DNA from: Effrenium voratum | Lineage: Eukaryota > Sar > Dinophyceae > Suessiales > Symbiodiniaceae | NCBI GenBank assembly: GCA_963377175.1 | Contig: CAUJNA010000473.1 | Location: 1-64,000, forward strand | Direction: 5' to 3' | Length of the DNA stretch: 64,000 bases | Shown here: positions 52,931 to 64,000 of the stretch, in pieces | How positions within the stretch are numbered: the stretch's first letter is position 1 | How the letters are laid out: each line of letters opens with the position of its first letter | The notes under the pieces: generated by a model | Told to the model about the DNA's origin: nothing | Databases searched by the model: none | What the model saw: the letters and a program-made list of their open reading frames with translations, nothing else | Translations under genes and position numbers: made by a program

Positions 52931-53701
52931 CCCTTAAATGCAGCACAGGCACGTTGCAGCCAGGGCACTGCGTGGCGTCATGCTTGTGGAGGCTGGCCAT
53001 GTGATTCTCAATGTTCTTGATGACGCTCTCACAGCGTCTTTGAGGCGCTATCACAGCGCCGCCCACCTCTACCAGCCGCTTCAGCTCGGCCGCAACTGTT
53101 CCTAAGTCCTGCCCTGACAAGGTGGTATGACAGATATGGCGTGACATGAACAAACAATCCAGTGAAACATGGAACAATGTAATTTGTGCCACCACTCCAT
53201 CTCAAACCTGGACTGAACAGCAATTCTTCTTTGGTTCACAATGTAGGCGGAGCGGTCCGCGTTCTGTCGACATTCCAGCCGCAGCACGCACCTTCATTGG
53301 AACCTTTCAGGAAGGCAGGCCCTGCAGGTTCCCCGCGGAGAAGCCTTGAGATGGACATCTGAAAAAGCTTGACTTCATCGTCCAACGGATACCACAGTGC
53401 TATTTCTCTTTGGGAAAGTGTCCAGATCTTCTCCGATGCTGAGCTGCAAGATGACCTCCTGAGATGCACGTGCGGCGCAGCCAATAATCTAACAAGATGG
53501 ACTAAGTTCGAGAATGTCTCGAACTTGCTTTGTTTTGTTGATTAGCGGCTCGGGCTGCAGTAGGTTAGCAACGCCTGCGATGAAAAAAGCGCGCTAGACC
53601 TGCTCTGTAATCGCATCCATACAAGGGGCGCATGGTACATGTGTGTGGGCATTTGAACTCACATCCTTGGGAAAAACATAGCATGTTGGGTTATCCGGTC
53701 C
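52931..53701. other. no gene seen
   Basis: Host-like GC-moderate sequence with two palindromes (ACGCTCTCACAGCGT 53023-53037; GCGCTATCACAGCGC 53045-53059). It ends at the sharp change to AT-rich DNA near 53702. Confidence 0.45.
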
Positions 53702-53707
53702 TTTAAT

Positions 53708-54182
53708 TTTTGGAGTAGTCCCCCATGCACTGAATATAGTGTAGCAAAAACTAGGGGAATTAGGAATATCGAGTATGCAAATAGTATTGTCTTAAAAACT
53801 ATTGATATTATCAAATATTTTAATCCTAAATATTTTGTAATCGAAAATCCACAAACTGGATTATTAAAAAATCAGGAGTTTATGAATGAACTTGACTATT
53901 TTGATATTGATTATTGTAAATATGGTTTTTTAAATACAGGAAGCGCACGAGGTTATGGACGAATATTACAACTTGGAAACCTAGAGATTTATGTAAAAAG
54001 GATTGTTGCAACATCAGGAATAATAAACATATTGAAACAGCACAACGGCTACCATCGGGCACCAAGGAAAAATGGGGAGACAATCCAACAATACATAAAC
54101 AGGAAGATTTATACAAAATACCTAGCGAATTAATTTGTGAAATCTTAGTGAGTTTGACGGATTAAGGATTTTGAGTTTGGGG
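53708..54182 (+). pseudogene. AT-rich C5 methyltransferase, catalytic and C-terminal half
   Basis: Begins WSSPPCTEYS, the catalytic Pro-Cys loop (motif IV), then KYFVIENPQTGLLKNQEF (motif VI) and DYCKYGFLNTG; the GC-rich copies have [11 protein letters not shown] and YCKYGTPYR in the same order. Near 54100 a frameshift moves the natural end (LYKIPSELICEILV, stop near 54170) into another frame, matching LYSIPAALCEEI of the GC copies. No start codon or motif I lies upstream: that half is at 26317-26475 on the other strand. A/T-ending codons throughout. Confidence 0.88.
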
Positions 54183-54331
54183 TTGGGCTTGAAACTTGAA
54201 ATTTCTAAGTTCATCCAACGACAATACAGTAAAAAAATAGGAATTCAAACAAATTGAAAATATTATTTTTTAAGGGGATAACCCATAGTTTATCAAATTT
54301 AGAAAACACCAATATTCATATAGATACATCA

Positions 54332-54383
54332 GGAAACTCTCGCCAATTGCCAAACAGGGCAGGAAAAATTGGCGAGAGTTTCC
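54332..54383. terminator. 17-bp perfect stem-loop
   Basis: GGAAACTCTCGCCAATT and its exact complement flank an 18-base loop, about 150 bp after the methyltransferase end. It may be a transcription end or a terminal repeat remnant of the AT-rich element. Confidence 0.6.
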
Positions 54384-54654
54384 CCTTATATCTTACTATC
54401 AATATATACCCCCACCCACCAGCCCAGCCCCAGACCATACCTAGCAGTTGTCAGTCTCGTAGCCGAAGAAGACCAAGCGAATACCTGCACGGTGCCAAGT
54501 CGCGTGGTGAAAACTGAAAGGGGACAAATGTGTGTTGGAAAAAGGCGCAGTAACACATGCAAGCCCTCCTCACAGATCTCACCTAAGCAGACCTCAGCTC
54601 ATTTTCTACCAGAATGCGGACAGCTAATCAAGCCAAATCTGACAAGTCAAAAGG

Positions 54655-54745
54655 CGGTATCATTTGAACGATGCAGGTGACGATACTGGTGGTATCATTT
54701 GAACGATACTGGTGGTATCATTTGAACGATACTGGTGGTATCATT
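54655..54745. repeat. 23-bp tandem repeat
   Basis: Four copies of GGTATCATTTGAACGATACTG. Confidence 0.95.
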
Positions 54746-54765
54746 TGATGGCTTATGGTCTGGCT

Positions 54766-56062
54766 TCAGGCAATTGAACAGTTGCTAATCTGCTCTGGTG
54801 TATCCATTTGGATACCATGGTCACGGCGGTCCAGCTCACACATCACATCCTTCTTCAGCTTCTCGTTCGTGAAGAAAGCAATGCCATCCTTAACCTCATG
54901 ATACTCATCGGCGTACAGCCCCGCGAAGTCCAACAGCATCTGGTTCTCAAAGTCCGCAAGGGCGTTCTTGGCATCAATGACACTGCGAAGGCGGGAGAAC
55001 AGCAAGGACATAATCTTGACAATCTTCTCCTCTGTGGACTCGCGGCGGGCTGAATTCTCGGTATTCAGCACAGACTGAAGCATGTTCAAGTCTTCGGTGC
55101 TCATCCCGCGGAGCGACGACTTGATGATTGACACTCCCTGTCTGAAGCACCTTCATGCCATCAATGGCGGTCTGGATGCTCTGAACGAAGTTCTGGATGT
55201 GATTTGGTGTCCCCACGTTCTCCTCTGCAACGGTCTTCTTCTTCATCTTGTCCTTGGTCTTGCTCTTCAGCACATTGAGCGCCTCGGCATTGGACACAAA
55301 GCGCCTCAACCCCCCACCCTTGAGCTTGAAGTGGATGAGCGCCTCCAATTTGTTATAGTGCGCGTAGCTCTTCAAGGTCTGCTCCAACTCTTGGTAGTTG
55401 GCCATCAGCTTGAAGTCGCTCACGCCAAGAACAAGCTTGTCCATCACCTCCTTCTGCTTCTCCTGAGTCTTCTGCACGAACCACTCCTTCAACTCCATCA
55501 CCATTGTAGCCGGGCGGAAAGGGCGCTTGAAGACCTCGCGTCCATTGCATGGCTCTCTCATGGACACCTGAACGAGCTCAATCTCCTCACTGTCCAAGTC
55601 CCAAGGGTCGTCCAAGTAGGCTTGGTCGTGGTGGGCTTCATCGTCTTCAAAGATACTGATGAGGTTCTCCACCAACTCTCCTGAGCCTCTTCCTCTCCTC
55701 CTGAGCCTCTTCCTCTGACTCCTCCTGAGCCTCTTCCTCTGGCTCCTCCTGAGCCTCCGTCGCCATTGGTGGGCTGGTGCACGAAGATGGCTCATTGTGC
55801 CATAGTTCTCCAGAAGTAACTTCCAATTCGTCAAGCAGCGGTTGACCGTATCAGAGCGGGACAATCGTGAAGACAAGGTGTGGGCGCAATCTGAAGCGAA
55901 CTTCTGAAGCGTCTGCTTGTTGAGTCCGTCAAGGTCTCCAGCAGTGAGAGGATGGAAGCTCTTGCCCTCTGTGTTGATTGTGGCGCATCCCTTCACCTTG
56001 AAGATTTTGAAAGTGTGCGTGAAGTCATTGCGAACAAACACCAGCGAAGCTGATGAAGCCAT
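54766..56062 (-). pseudogene. unknown ~430-residue helical protein
   Basis: ATG 56062 opens MASSASLVFVRNDFTHTFKI, followed by CATINTEGKSFHPLTAGDLD, a Glu/Arg-rich minisatellite (55680-55760) and a long helical region (VQKTQEKQKEVMDKLVLGVS, YQELEQTLKSYAHYNKLEAL). A single frameshift near 55110 leads into MSTEDLNMLQSVLNTENSAR and the end EQISNCSIA at 54766. Composition and codon use are uniform across the break, which may be recent or a sequencing error. No family recognised. The neat tandem repeat just past its stop, and isolation from other genes, make a mobile or viral origin possible. Confidence 0.5.
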
Positions 56063-56262
56063 GAAGCTAAGTGAAGGATGTTGGGACAACACTTGGACAA
56101 AACAGATGCTACGGTAATTATGTGTTGTTCCAATCCAATGCATAAGCCATACCCACCAACTGCGTCCACTCAAGACACCGACACTAGATGGCGCACTCGC
56201 AGCATCTTGTAGAGGAAGTTCACGAAGCGCGGTGCGGGTAGGCGGTTCCCAGAAAATCACCC

Positions 56263-56715
56263 TAAAATCCTACAAGGGACACCACGCCTAAAACAATATA
56301 TGATAAAAGTGATGAAACGAAGGAGGGGAGTGATGTTGTTGCTGTTCTATTTTTTGCCCGAGAAATGGACAAATCGTTTTTAGACAGTTGGAATATTTTT
56401 TTGATGACAAACTTTTTTTGCAACAAAATTGCAAAATTTATTTTTTGAAATGCATGAGGTGAGGAGATTGAGGAAATGACATTTTGAAAGGTAGTTGGTG
56501 AAATGAATGAGGCGAGGAGGAAGGAGAAAAGGATGGCGAAAATTTTGGAAAAGTGATGAGAAAAACACGGATGAGATGGACAGAAAGGAATGTAGAAAAA
56601 TGATGAAAACAAATAAGGGTAGAAGATGGAAGATGAAAAAAAATGTAGGGGGGGGGGTGTATGTATGAAAGCAATTTATTGCTAGGCGTGGCCCTCGACT
56701 ACTAATACATGGCGG
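56263..56715. other. no gene seen, AT-rich purine-biased spacer
   Basis: A/G-biased with a G run at 56648-56657; frames are short. Confidence 0.45.
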
Positions 56716-56721
56716 GGTTCA

Positions 56722-57030
56722 TTGTTTGAGGCTTGCGAAAAGCGAACAATTGACGCCGCACTCAGAGGGGCTCCCGCATGCCCATACCACAACGACTTGG
56801 CGCGCTATCCCAACGTCACTGAGCTTGATCGTGATGGTATTGTTTTACCATCTTCTGAGGATGTGATATCTCGTTCTCAGAGTGTTCGATCAAGGACTTT
56901 CAGAACAGTCGAGGAGCACATTCGCTATTCGGCGCTCAAATGCAATGGGCTGATTTTCTACAAATTGTGGAGCGCGGCAAAGATTCTCGACATCATTAAG
57001 GAAGAGGTGAAGCTACAATGGCCAGCCTAG
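56722..57030 (+). CDS. possible small host gene or exon
   Basis: About 100 codons: CEKRTIDAALRGAPACPYHN, RYPNVTELDRDGIVLPSSED and FRTVEEHIRYSALKCNGLIF. Protein-like, but the start lies near a repeat border and no family is recognised. The minus-strand frame 56996-57400 (LLDWCIRKGHWLADEHYKKY) is an alternative reading of a neighbouring piece. Confidence 0.3.
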   Translation: MFEACEKRTIDAALRGAPACPYHNDLARYPNVTELDRDGIVLPSSEDVISRSQSVRSRTFRTVEEHIRYSALKCNGLIFYKLWSAAKILDIIKEEVKLQWPA

Positions 57031-57704
57031 TGATACGTCGACGGAATTCTTCGTCCAAGTTGTGTTGGGCGGCTCGTGCTCGGGCATACTTCTTGTAGTG
57101 CTCGTCCGCAAGCCAATGTCCCTTCCGGATGCACCAATCGAGCAGAGGTCCGTCACATTTGCCCGGGTCTGTGGCCGCAATAATAGCGCTCACGTTGACC
57201 TCATACCCATGCTCACCAAGGTTTAGCCCGGCCCTTGAGAAAGATATGTGCTTGCAGTTGAATGCCAGAGAGAAGCGCCTGTAAACAATGTCTCCCACTG
57301 GGTGCTTGCGTTCGCTTTTTTTTTTGTGCATATATACTGCTCGCCAATTTCTTGGCCGGTGATATACAGATGGCTTATGACCATGCGCTGCTATGGAGTA
57401 CTTTGGCCAACCCATTTCGGTGGATGACAGCTGCGTGATGCGCAAATGCGGCAGCTGGGATCTTCGATGGCTTCGTTGTGGCACGAAGTATAAGACCTCA
57501 TGCCTCTGTGTATAGGAGTATACTGTGATCTGCGGATGCACGAGTTTTGATGTAGTCGAACCCGGCTGAGTTTCACAATGAATAGACGGCGATGCAATAG
57601 TGAATGAAGAATATTTCGACACAGTTTCGTAATCCGAGCCGTGGCCATTGGGACTTGTTGTGATGTTTGGACCGCACGATGAACAGTGCGACCCAAATGG
57701 GGGA
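57031..57704. other. uncertain; possible minus-strand coding traces
   Basis: Open minus-strand text such as GLNLGEHGYEVNVSAIIAAT and RARAAQHNLDEEFRRRITRL looks protein-like but has no supported start or family. Confidence 0.3.
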
Positions 57705-58080
57705 TGTTAAAACCCTCCTGGCCCCGTGCCTATACTAGGAAGCCGTTGTGAGGTCCATATTCTCTTTGGTTGAGGTGTTCCAATGGATGCCACATTTGGC
57801 TCAAGATACAAGTGGGGCTTATGGTCTTGCATGAACTTGCGTTTACCTGTGATCGATCCGAGTGAGAGGAAACAGGTGCGATCGCGCTGCTGATCTCGAA
57901 CGTGTGTGTGTGGTTATCGAACAACACCCTTACAACAGTTTGCACTGGTTTGGCTGTATCGGTTTGGCCGTACATCCTCTCTACGTGGTTGAGTACATTC
58001 AGCTGGAAGCTTGGTGGACAGCGTCCCACGGGACGTCATCTTGCGCTCTTGAGAGGAAATAGGAAATGTAAATCTTGCCG
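57705..58080 (+). repeat. solo or truncated retrotransposon LTR
   Basis: Starts TGTTAAAACCCTCCTGGCCC like 40613, and keeps ATTTGGCTCAAG (57794-57805), CCTTACAACAGTT and GTGGACAGCGTCCCACGGGA in order. Overall similarity is about 65-70 percent by eye. No gag follows. Confidence 0.7.
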
Positions 58081-61000
58081 CGGACGACCTGAATCGGCCT
58101 CTTGATAATTATGATCAACCTCGTGCCACGCTGCTTGGAGACGCACATCGTCTTCCACCCAAGATTGTGTTTCATGTGACATGGTGCTGGCGCTGAGAGA
58201 GACCCACCCAGCGTTCCGGCACCGGATGCAGGAGAACCCGTAAGCCGGACGTTTGAGGCTTTTAGGCTTGGGCACACACTGTGACAAAAACAATTGTGAA
58301 CGCGCCCTTACGAGCAGATGTCCAGCAGAAGGACGCGGTGCCTTAGCCAATCGTGGACAGTGGCTGAACCATTGAGGTCAACGCCGTTATAACAACACCA
58401 AGGCGGGGCCATGCAAACCAGGGGCCTGCTTGGGTGGGGGTCAGCTGGACAACTTTACCACCCGCAGGACTGATACCCAGCCTGTCATGTGCAGCAATCA
58501 TCACCTGGGGCAAGAGAACTCCAGCATGGGAAGCAGGCCGTGTCGAAGTGCCCAGGGGCTCGTTTGGGGCTGTGGCTGTAAACCAGAACAGTTTTATTTT
58601 CTTCCGGAGGTCTGATTTCCAGCTCGTTTTGGGCGCGTATATTTCCAGCTTCGCTTTTTGGTCCCGATGATTTGCAGGCGGCGGTTATGTCTGGGCGAGA
58701 GCCCGTGCTAAAGGGTTGCGTTGCCATGAAGTGCAGATTGCGCCAGGACGTAGCCCCGGAAACTGTCGTGCTGGCAGTCACTTTTGGCGCCATTGTGACG
58801 AATCATGCTGGCGTGTGCTGTCTTTCTGCGCAGAGGTGCAGGCGGCTCGCTGTTTCGCCGGTCTGTCATTTGGGCAGAGAAGAGTGGGTGGGTTTCCCGA
58901 ATCATGGCCAGGTATTTGTCCTTGGTGGCGGATGTTCTTGATGGCCTCCCTCAGCTCCTGCCCATTAAAGAACGTGGTCTTTTCCCGTCCAGTGGGCTTG
59001 CTTCTGTCCCAGGACCCTAAGTGAGCAGTATGCAGCTTTTGACTCTCCGACAAGAACTGGCGAGCTTTGAGGTTCGCTCCCGTCCTTTTTCGGCAGACTC
59101 GCAGCGTGGTGGTCGACAACATTTTTCTCCTGGAGTTGCGGCGCACGACCTTTATTTATTTTTTGTCTTCCCGGCCTTTTGCAAGGTGCGCTTTTGTGGC
59201 TCTCACGACTTGACAACATTATTTACAGACACTTCCTGGTGGTTCGCTCGGATGGATGTATCAGCAGTTTGGCGGTTTATCATTTCTTTTTTGCGCGGGC
59301 GGAGAATGGAGGACTTGGGCAACGGTCTGCATTTGCGGTTTCGGTTCGGACTTGCGAGGGCTACGTGTGGTGCTATAGATTTTGTTTCCGATCGTGTTTT
59401 TGCTGGCTTCTCTTTGCCTACGAGCCTCAGCGCGTGGCAGTGCATTTTCATTTGCTTTGCTACAGCATTCTTTGCATCTAGACTGCTGGTTACTACTTGC
59501 ACGCGACTTTCATTCACGACTTCGATGGCCGTGATTTCGGTACTCCTCACACTGATGAGTGAGCGTGGGTGCCTGCACTCATTCGAACTTAGGACATTGG
59601 ACTATTCGATAGGCGTTTCATCCCCTTGCGGGCGTGGTTCCTGCGATGTTGAGCGCAGCCTCCGCCCTTTGTCAACGCATGACGACAGCACCGTCGCATG
59701 TTTGCCGCAGCTTTCGTTTTTTTTTTTTTTTCAGTGTTCTTGGTTGCTGATCTCTTTTGTGTTTGGGTTGTTTATTGCCCCGCCTGGGCCCCTTTTCGCT
59801 GATTTCAGCAACCTTGCCCTACCGCCGCTGGGGCTGTGGCAGCTGTTGGTTGTGTCAGAATTGTATTTTGGGACGGTCGATGTCGACAGTGGCTACAAGG
59901 TGAGAGAAAAGTCGTTGTTCGTGTTGCTCGTGCCGCGTTAGTTGGCCCCAGGCTTTTGCCAGAAAGAATGGTGTGTCCTGGTAGCCAAAGTATTTGCAAT
60001 TTTGTCTTTTCGCTTTTGGCCTGAGGTTTTTGATTACTTGCCTCTCCTCGTCCAACTGAATCTGGTCTGGGAGCAACAACCGGGGGGACAGGCAGAAAAC
60101 ACTCAACTCGTCGAGAGTTTGCGGTTTTTCGTGGTGAAAAGGGAGGGGGTTCCTTGCGGGCGCTGCCATTTATTTTTGGGCGTGTTAGCCCTTCGTGCCT
60201 TTTTTGGCATTGCATACTCTCTCCTTGCGAACCCTCGTTCACCTTTGGCTTCCCTCTGACGCTCCCTTTGGCTCCGTCGCCTTTGGCTCCAAAGTGGGTT
60301 GGCGTTTGGAACGCTTTTCTGGAACCTGCGAGCTTTCCGCAGGTTGTGCAGGCAGGGCACGCGTTTGGGGTTCGTGTTTGCGCGTCGGGCAAGGCTCCTA
60401 ACGTTGCAAGGGTTCCACTGTGAGATATAGGGGTTTGGGTCACTTGCTGTTTCGAGAAATTCATGCTCAGTAGTAACACAAAAATGATTTTTCCATGGTT
60501 TTGATTGTAATTCCCGCAGCAAGACTGCAATCATCTCCAATGCCCGCAAACACAAAGGAGCTGCAAGACCTTCCTACGTTTCTTTTGGGCTTGTAAAAAT
60601 AAATGAGCTTCTTTTAGAAAGGTCGTTGGAGGCATGGTTGTGGGACGTGTGCATTTGGGTTGGCGTGGGGATGGGAATCAACCACTTAGGTCGCACACAG
60701 AAGAGGGGTTGGGTGTCTCAAACCTAGGAATCCCTTGCAAGGTGATAGATAGGTTTCCGTTCTTCTCGTTTTGCATCCAAAACGGTGTTCCCCTTTTCAG
60801 GACGTATCTTTGGGTGGGCAAAACGCCAAGGACTTGTAATGTACGTTGGAGAACGTTTCATTTACTGGAAGCAATGCCGGTTAATTGACATGCTTTTGGA
60901 GGAATTAGGTACGGCTGACATGGTTTGCAAGACGTTGGACACAGCCATTTGAAGCCTCCCGCCATGAGTCACTGACTTTGTCATTGGTGGTCCACGCACA

Positions 61001-61540
61001 ATTTCCCATGCCTTCTTGGAGATAGGATTTGTCGTCCAATGCTCGCCTGGTATCCCAATACTTCCAAATGCAAGACTTTTGTAAAGTGGAGAGGGTCTGC
61101 GCATGGTTTGGATTAGTCCACGCGGCTGGAGAGAAACCAGGCGGGTTGTCAGACGTGCCTGGGGGCCTGTGAAGGTTGGACCCTTTCCACTGCAGAATCA
61201 CGTAGACCTTGTTTTGCTTAGCGTTTCTTTTGGTTTTTTGCGAATCCCGCTTTGAATGTTCGAGGGACATTTGCAAAGGAGAAACGGGGCAATTGTGAAA
61301 CAACCGTTTCACATTGCGGCGAGCAAGTTGTAAAACCGCACGACCCCCATCTGAAGACTCTGGCAAAGTCCACGTTTGCCACACCACAGGCATGTTTCGT
61401 TTTGGTGTTGGCCTTCCTAAGGGGTGCCTGATCTTGGGACAAGGTGTCTTTTTGCCACCAAGTTGGGTTTCGCTTTATTTTTTGAGGATGAATCAAAGGG
61501 CTTCAGCCGGTTAACCGTGTGTTTGGCCCTTGCCTGCTTG
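58081..61540. other. 3.4 kb without recognisable genes
   Basis: Several long but motif-free frames occur (for example 59021-59941). Codon use is erratic, no family is recognised and no conserved start context is present. Runs of T occur (59708-59727). It could contain introns or an untranslated leader of the nucleotidyltransferase gene downstream. Confidence 0.4.
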
Positions 61541-61542
61541 CC

Positions 61543-62604
61543 ATGCGCAGCTCAGAGCCCAGGCAAACTCAGAGGTCTAAGCTCAGAGCCATGGCCTCAG
61601 ATGACGACGCGGAGCCGATCTGCCCCCCGCTACCCTGCATCGCTTGCCCCCCGCGGGTGCAGCAGGTGATGTCGCGGGTGCTGCGGGCGGCCTCCTGCGT
61701 CGAGGGCACGGAGGTCCGGGTCTTTGGCTCCTCAGTGAACGGCTTCGGGGATGGCAGCTCCGATGTGGACGTGGTGCTCTCTGCGGGCAAGGCCCAGCTG
61801 GTGGCGGGCCTGCAATTGGGCAAGTGCAAGCGCAAGGACCTAGCGGCCCAAACCCTGCGGAAGCTCCAGCGGCTGTTGAAGCAGTGCGGCTTCCACATTG
61901 ATCTTTTGATCGCTCGCGCCAAAGTGCCAATCATCAAAATGAGCCTGGACTGTGACGGCGACTACATCGAGTGTGACTTGTCGGTCAACAACCTGTTGCC
62001 GGTCTTCAACACCAAGCTGTTGAGGTGCTACGCAGACCTCGACCCGCGTGTGGTGGATGTGGTCCAGGAATGCAAGCGCTGGGCAAAGGAGCAACAGGTG
62101 CATGGGGCAGACCGTGGCAACCTCTCCTCCTACGCCTTCACGCTTCTGGTCATCTTCTACATGCAGATCCGCGGGGCCCTGCCCTGTCTGCAGTCGGACG
62201 GAAAGCCCTCCTGGTACTCGGAGGGCGCACGGCGCTTCAACGTGGCCATGGTGGAAGCGGCTCCCATCCCCTCCCCAGCGGCGGTGAGCTTTGCGGACTT
62301 TGTGTTTTTCTACTCGGAGGAGTTCCAGTGGGGGGACTGCGTGGTTTCCGTCCGCACCGGACGCTGCGATCCGCCAGAGAAGTATCCCGACTTAAAGATT
62401 AAGGCCAGAACCGGCGTCGAGAAAGAGGAGTTGGACTACTTCCTGCACATAGAGGACCCCTTTGACATCCAGCGGAACCTGAGTTGTGTGTTGGGCCCAG
62501 GCAGCAATTATTCTCTTTGGGAGGCGTTGCGGTCCTTCAAAACAAAGGCTGCTCGCAATCAGAGGCGCTGGGTTGGGCGCATGGGTCCCCGCTCTGCTGC
62601 CTGA
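61543..62604 (+). CDS. Cid1/TUTase-like terminal nucleotidyltransferase
   Basis: Intact. Two in-frame ATGs (61543, 61591); counting from 61591 the protein has 337 residues. VFGSSVNGFGDGSSDVDVVL carries G46-S47 and the first two metal-binding aspartates (D58, D60); the third is D129 in DYIECDLSVNN. The PAP/25A-associated region follows: LSSYAFTLLVIFYMQ, then FADFVFFYSEEFQWG and IEDPFDIQRNLS. This family adds A or U to RNA 3' ends (non-canonical poly(A) polymerases and TUTases); which nucleotide cannot be read by eye. There is no RNA-binding domain and no intron, which is common for retroposed genes in dinoflagellates. High GC and steady codon use differ from the flanks. Confidence 0.88.
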   Translation: MRSSEPRQTQRSKLRAMASDDDAEPICPPLPCIACPPRVQQVMSRVLRAASCVEGTEVRVFGSSVNGFGDGSSDVDVVLSAGKAQLVAGLQLGKCKRKDLAAQTLRKLQRLLKQCGFHIDLLIARAKVPIIKMSLDCDGDYIECDLSVNNLLPVFNTKLLRCYADLDPRVVDVVQECKRWAKEQQVHGADRGNLSSYAFTLLVIFYMQIRGALPCLQSDGKPSWYSEGARRFNVAMVEAAPIPSPAAVSFADFVFFYSEEFQWGDCVVSVRTGRCDPPEKYPDLKIKARTGVEKEELDYFLHIEDPFDIQRNLSCVLGPGSNYSLWEALRSFKTKAARNQRRWVGRMGPRSAA

Positions 62605-63342
62605 AGCACCCGCGATTCGCTGCCTGGAGGAATATGGAAGCGCCTACCATTCAGAGTTGCTAAAGCAAGGGCACCTATTTGCCTTCTTGTCGGACAAGTT
62701 CCTGTCGTATTTTGGTCTCATGGTGGTTTTGGCTTGTAGTGCTGACCGTGGGGTTCTGACAACTGTAAGCTGACAACCTTATGCCATTTGGTATGGTCAA
62801 CCCTGAGACCCATGACAGCACCCGCATGGGGTTTGAGTTGGCACAGCGCAGGTCAACGAAGCTTCCGCGTGGACAGCGCGGTGACGTAGGCGAGAGGGAG
62901 AGGGAGAGAGTTCCCCATGGCCCCTTGACCCGATTTGTTTTTGCTTTTTTTGCACAAAGTGGTGTGTACAGTGTCGTATCAGACGTTTTCAGCTACTCTG
63001 TGAGTTTGGGCAACACGTGGCGGTTCGAAACGGACTTAACAGGCAAGGTAAGCGACTTTGGGCCAAAGCCCGCGTCCCCTTGAGGGTTCAAGGGAGGCGA
63101 GCCCCCCTGCTGGTGATGGCTCAAGCGAATCAAATGTAACGATACAAAAGTAGATACGCTTGCAGTTTCAGAGGCGTTTTTGGCCTGTGGCATCAGATGC
63201 AGTCAGTGCCATTCATGAACACAAAAGCCTTTGTTTTACCTGGCCCGGTCCATGTGAATTCCGGTCCATGGTCCATGTGAATTCTGCTGGGCTTGGTCTC
63301 TTTGAGGGCCCGTGGTCCCCGAATTCGCAGTATCTCACGGCG
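62605..63342. other. spacer between two host genes
   Basis: No gene is seen. The same-strand neighbours are about 740 bp apart, in keeping with unidirectional gene arrays in dinoflagellates. Confidence 0.5.
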
Positions 63343-63884
63343 ATGGACCTGGATCCGCTTCTGCTGCACGCGGAGGCTGGGGATGTGGAGGCGCTCAAGG
63401 CGGAGCTCGAGGGCGAGGGACCGAAGCGCCTGAGGTGCAGGGATCCGGACAGGAGGACCGGGGACATCCTTTTTGCTCCGTGGACTCGTCTTTTTTTGTT
63501 GTTGTTAAATCAAGGTTTTGTTTTGGTGGGCCGGATTTGGGTAGAAGGTTCGGTGACTGGACGGAAATTGAAGCGGCCGCTCTCTTGATTCTTCACATGG
63601 TAGTCCCCCTTAGCACCACGTTAGGTGTGTGTGTGTGTGTGGCTATCAATACACTTTTGGTTGCAATTCGTGAACATTCATGAAATACTTGGGCGACACC
63701 TGTCTTAGCCGCATGAAGTGACACAGGTTCGGACGGATTTTGGTGTCGGACCTGAAAGTTTTTGAATGACCCGGCTTCTTCGGACCACTCCATTTGGTGC
63801 GTCTTCTTTAGGACCGCGCTGCACCGGGCCTGTGCCAACGGCCACGAGGAGGCTGCGAAGCTGCTGCTGGCCCAGGGCGCGCAG
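63343..63884 (+). CDS. ankyrin-repeat gene, 5' part with intron
   Basis: ATG 63343 opens MDLDPLLLHAEAGDVEALKA, then LRCRDPDRR. The frame stops making sense at 63456 and resumes at 63812 with TALHRACANGHEEAAKLLLA and QGAQD, a textbook ankyrin repeat. Splicing at AG/GACC (63455/63456) and AG/GACC (63811/63812) joins the two parts in frame as DRRTALHRA. The implied intron is 356 bp with GA...AG borders. Exon 2 ends at another AG/GACC (63884/63885), where a second intron seems to start and run beyond the window. The gene continues to the right; what it binds is unknown. Confidence 0.65.
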
Positions 63885-64000
63885 GACCCTTGTGGCTCGC
63901 TTGCGGCTCGTGGGGTTTGCTGCGCCTGACAAAATGGCCATGAATTTGAATGGGGAAGCGCCTCAAAAGTGATTGGTGGACACGAATCCCCACCTAAACG

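Noticed and set aside
52205..53195. Long Asp-rich, Met/Ile-rich and His-rich frames
   Set aside because: Translations of the (CAT)n microsatellite; no ordered domain on either side.
59021..59941. A 306-codon open frame
   Set aside because: No start context, erratic composition, no motif and no family; overlapping frames are of similar quality.

Overview
The window looks like nuclear DNA of a dinoflagellate. Supporting signs are degenerate copies of the dinoflagellate spliced-leader sequence (about 8093, 40697 and 57789), a Ty1/copia-type retrotransposon with the long Asp/Glu-rich and CCCH-bearing gag seen in these algae, an ankyrin-repeat gene whose introns appear to use GA...AG borders, and long stretches of repeats between sparse genes. 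The genus cannot be told from the sequence.

Layout. (1) 1-22.5 kb holds two decayed, GC-rich copies of one double-jelly-roll DNA virus or Polinton-like element, in the same orientation. Copy A (about 0.6-9 kb) keeps an integrase end, a polymerase-like/SF1 helicase fusion, an unknown protein with a NAKGGKF motif, a cytosine-C5 methyltransferase, a major capsid protein (MCP), an A32-type packaging ATPase, a Dam-type adenine methyltransferase and an S74-type fibre. Copy B (about 9.6-22.2 kb) keeps a protein-primed family B DNA polymerase, a coiled-coil protein, the NAKGGKF protein, the C5 methyltransferase, a zinc-ribbon protein, MCP, a pVI-like virion protein with a PPxY motif, a small virion-cluster protein, a penton-like protein, the ATPase and Dam. 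Capsid genes run on the minus strand and the methyltransferases on the plus strand. Most genes carry frameshifts or deletions. (2) 22.5-26.2 kb is repeats and a GC-rich satellite. (3) 26.3-30.04 kb is a sharply AT-rich insert with its own A32-type ATPase, half a C5 methyltransferase and six small proteins: a relative of the same virus group with a different base composition. (4) 30.05-35.15 kb is a third GC-rich viral scrap joined to a truncated copia retrotransposon. (5) 35-53.7 kb is mostly repeat-rich host DNA with a retrotransposon LTR plus gag start (40.6-42.9 kb), two low-complexity coiled-coil genes sharing a duplicated 3' region, and large microsatellites. (6) 53.7-54.2 kb carries the missing half of the AT-rich C5 methyltransferase. 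(7) 54.7-64 kb has an unknown gene, a solo LTR, an intact Cid1/TUTase-like nucleotidyltransferase (61.5-62.6 kb) and the start of an ankyrin-repeat gene.

How the parts fit. The viral gene set is self-consistent: replication (PolB, helicase, integrase), morphogenesis (MCP, penton, pVI-like protein, ATPase), host contact (S74 fibre) and DNA modification (C5 and N6 methyltransferases). Three genes are cut into pieces that lie head to head and would be contiguous if a segment were inverted: a segment of about 0.36 kb inside PolB, one of about 7.8 kb in the retrotransposon and one of about 27 kb across the AT-rich methyltransferase. This points to repeated inversion (or mis-assembly) after insertion. 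All function calls come from motif and family recognition by eye; no database search was run.
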